Shown: positions 31,747-33,023 of the stretch, in pieces
Layout of the letters: each line of letters opens with the position of its first letter
How positions within the stretch are numbered: position 1 is the first letter of the stretch
Source: JBAVEL01 sp049587715
Lineage (GTDB): Bacteria > Bacteroidota > Ignavibacteria > UBA10030 > UBA6906
Direction of reading: 5' to 3'
Length of the DNA: 33,023 nucleotides
Assembly: GCA_049587715.1 (NCBI GenBank)
Contig: JBAVEL010000156.1
Location: 1-33,023 of the forward strand
The notes under the pieces: model-generated
Databases searched by the model: none
The model's input: only the letters and a program-made list of their open reading frames with translations
Told to the model about the DNA's origin: nothing
Made by a program: the position numbers and the translations under genes

Positions 31747-32742
31747 TCAGGCCTGATTCTCCGCATGGGAAGCCCCAGGGCTGTACAGATCCAGAAAGCT
31801 GGTGAGATGCTCCAGGATGGGCCGGGCTTCCGTGAACTGCATGAGCTCGGTGCGGACGCGGGATACATGGGGAAGACCCCGGAGAAGACCGGCATAGTGC
31901 TTCCGGAGCTCCAGGACCCCCTTTCTCTCTCCCTTCATCTCCACTGCCAGGCGCAGGTGTTCCGCCAGGAGCTCCACCCTCTCCCGGAGGGTCGGTTCCG
32001 GGAGAAGGGCCCCTGTGGCGAGATGGTGCTTCGCCTGGCGGAATATCCAGGGATTGGACATGGCCCCCCGTCCGATCATGACGCCGTCGGCCCCCGTCTC
32101 CTCCAGAACGCGGCGCACATCCCCCGGGGTGAGGATATCCCCGTTCACGATGACAGGAAGAGAAACGGCCTCCTTGATGCGTGGAATCCATGTGTAGTCC
32201 ACCGTTCCCCGGAGCCCCTGTTCCCTGGTCCTGCAGTGGACGGTGAGGGCCGCGATCCCCGCCTGCTCGCACATGCGGGCCACCTCCACGATGCGGATGC
32301 TCCCGGCATCCCATCCCAGCCGGGTCTTCAGGGTCACGGGCTTCCGCACGGCCCGCACAACGGCGCGGGCAATCTGTTCCATGCGCGGCAGGTCCCTCAG
32401 GAGCCCCGCTCCCGCCCCCCGGAGCGCCACATCCTTCACCCAGCACCCGCAGTTGATGTCGATGATGTCGGGGTCGTAGCTCTCCGCAAGCCGGGCCGCA
32501 CCGTCCAGGGAAGACACAGCGCTTCCGTAGATCTGGATTCCGCAGGGACGCTCCTCCTCCAGGAACAGCATCTTCCGCCTGGTCTTGTCGGACCCGCGCA
32601 CAAGCCCTTCGGCGTTGACGAACTCCGTGTAGACAACATCCGCACCCATCCTCCTGCAGAGGAGGCGGAAGGGGGTGTCTGTCACGTCCTCCATCGGCGC
32701 CAGCATCAGGGGCCGATGGAGTGTCAGGTTTCCGAGCTGCAT
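31747..32742 (-). CDS. dusB: tRNA-dihydrouridine synthase
   Basis: This is a 331-residue flavoenzyme that reduces uridine to dihydrouridine in tRNA. ATG 32742 is chosen because the family N-terminus (LTLHRPLMLAPMEDVTDTPF) follows directly; a longer frame would start inside the promoter. The TIM barrel holds the FMN-binding PMEDVTD and the catalytic-cysteine loop DINCGCWVKDVALRGAGAGLL. In that loop tryptophan follows the cysteine where proline is usual. VTLKTRLGW, LTVHCRTREQG, IVNGDI and DGVMIGRGAMSNPW follow. A helical C-terminal domain contacts the tRNA. The DusB assignment is by overall type; which uridines are modified is not visible. It is the first gene of the maintenance operon and appears to lack a leader. 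Confidence 0.92.
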   Translation of the reverse strand: MQLGNLTLHRPLMLAPMEDVTDTPFRLLCRRMGADVVYTEFVNAEGLVRGSDKTRRKMLFLEEERPCGIQIYGSAVSSLDGAARLAESYDPDIIDINCGCWVKDVALRGAGAGLLRDLPRMEQIARAVVRAVRKPVTLKTRLGWDAGSIRIVEVARMCEQAGIAALTVHCRTREQGLRGTVDYTWIPRIKEAVSLPVIVNGDILTPGDVRRVLEETGADGVMIGRGAMSNPWIFRQAKHHLATGALLPEPTLRERVELLAEHLRLAVEMKGERKGVLELRKHYAGLLRGLPHVSRVRTELMQFTEARPILEHLTSFLDLYSPGASHAENQA

Positions 32743-32748
32743 GGAGGG

Positions 32749-32777
32749 AATATAGCCAAACGGGCGGGGACGGTCAA
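32749..32777 (-). promoter_or_regulatory. Strong promoter giving a probably leaderless dus transcript
   Basis: On the minus strand TTGACC (32777-32772) and TATATT (32754-32749) are 17 bp apart and each match the sigma70 consensus at five of six positions. Only six bases (CCCTCC) separate the -10 element from the ATG at 32742, so the expected start of transcription is the A of the start codon. No ribosome site is present. The whole 61-bp gap to the upstream gene is used by this promoter. Confidence 0.75.
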
Positions 32778-32803
32778 TCAACCCCCTCCGCCGCTGGCGG
32801 GGC

Positions 32804-33023
32804 TCAGCGGGCGAGGACCGCCTTCACCGCCGTCACTGTGGTTCCCGAGCGAAGGCGGAAGAAGTACACCCCGGCGGCCAGGGTCCCTGCGTTCCAGCGG
32901 GCCGTCTGGAGCCCGGCTTCCTGCTCTCCCCGGACCAGGACCGCCAATTCCCTTCCCAGGATATCGCATACGCTGAGGTGCACCGTCTGGCGGGAGCCGA
33001 GCCGGTAGGAGATGGTTGTGGAC
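32804..33023 (-). CDS. Secreted protein with type IX-like C-terminal sorting domain, C-terminal end
   Basis: Only the last 72 codons are inside the window; the gene continues beyond the right edge. The sequence follows the FlgD-Ig/Por secretion tail pattern: TISYRLGSRQTVHLSVCDIL, GRELAVLVRGEQEAGLQTARWNA, LAAGVYFFRLRSG and a final basic strand TAVKAVLAR. This domain sits at the C-terminus of many extracellular proteins in FCB-type phyla, where it is a targeting or anchoring module. The PorV/PorQ barrels at the left edge fit with this. The catalytic or binding part of the protein is not visible. A strong third-position GC bias confirms the frame. Confidence 0.85.
   Translation of the reverse strand, partial: STTISYRLGSRQTVHLSVCDILGRELAVLVRGEQEAGLQTARWNAGTLAAGVYFFRLRSGTTVTAVKAVLAR

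Overview
This GC-rich window reads as bacterial chromosome from an aerobic member of the FCB group or a neighbouring candidate phylum such as Eisenbacteria-, Krumholzibacteria- or Gemmatimonadota-like lineages. Three things suggest this: PorV/PorQ-type outer-membrane barrels at the left edge, a FlgD-like/type IX secretion-style C-terminal sorting domain at the right edge, and a complete alternative complex III (ACIII) operon. The phylum is inferred from gene content only. I saw no mobile element, CRISPR array, rRNA or tRNA. Genes are tightly packed. Many neighbours share ATGA, GTGA or TTGA stop/start overlaps, and these overlaps fix several start codons.

Left part: two tandem PorV/PorQ-like genes (plus strand, 1-1221) converge on a five-gene minus-strand operon (6566 down to 1242). 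That operon holds aspartokinase, two family 9 glycosyltransferases of heptosyltransferase type, a DUF1207-like protein and a DUF2279 protein. A 54-residue zinc-ribbon gene (6823-6987, plus) with a near-perfect intrinsic terminator separates this block from the next.

Centre: one long minus-strand operon runs from a good sigma70-type promoter at 20328-20356 down to about 7043. Its order is actA (five hemes c), a 76-residue Tat-signal protein, actB, actC, a fused actD-actE, actF, a membrane-anchored cytochrome c, an 81-residue exported protein with four cysteines, oxidase subunit III (coxC), subunit IV (coxD), a short subunit II-like CuA-domain protein, an eight-helix membrane protein with a C-terminal heme c domain, a DUF3108 protein and a metallophosphoesterase. 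Together these should oxidise quinol and pass electrons through c-type hemes towards a heme-copper oxidase. However, no catalytic subunit I (coxA) is present, and the subunit II-like protein has lost its membrane helices and one CuA cysteine. This is the most unusual part of the window.

Right part (all minus): a cluster of dipeptidyl-peptidase IV-like S9 peptidase, radical SAM protein, GT-C-type membrane glycosyltransferase and CorA, with its own promoter; then a compact maintenance operon of dihydrouridine synthase, PolX polymerase/PHP, DinB-like protein, thioredoxin-like [2Fe-2S] ferredoxin, endonuclease III and a 14-helix MFS exporter. The dus gene appears to be transcribed from a strong promoter as a leaderless message. 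The window ends inside a secreted protein carrying a type IX-style C-terminal tail.
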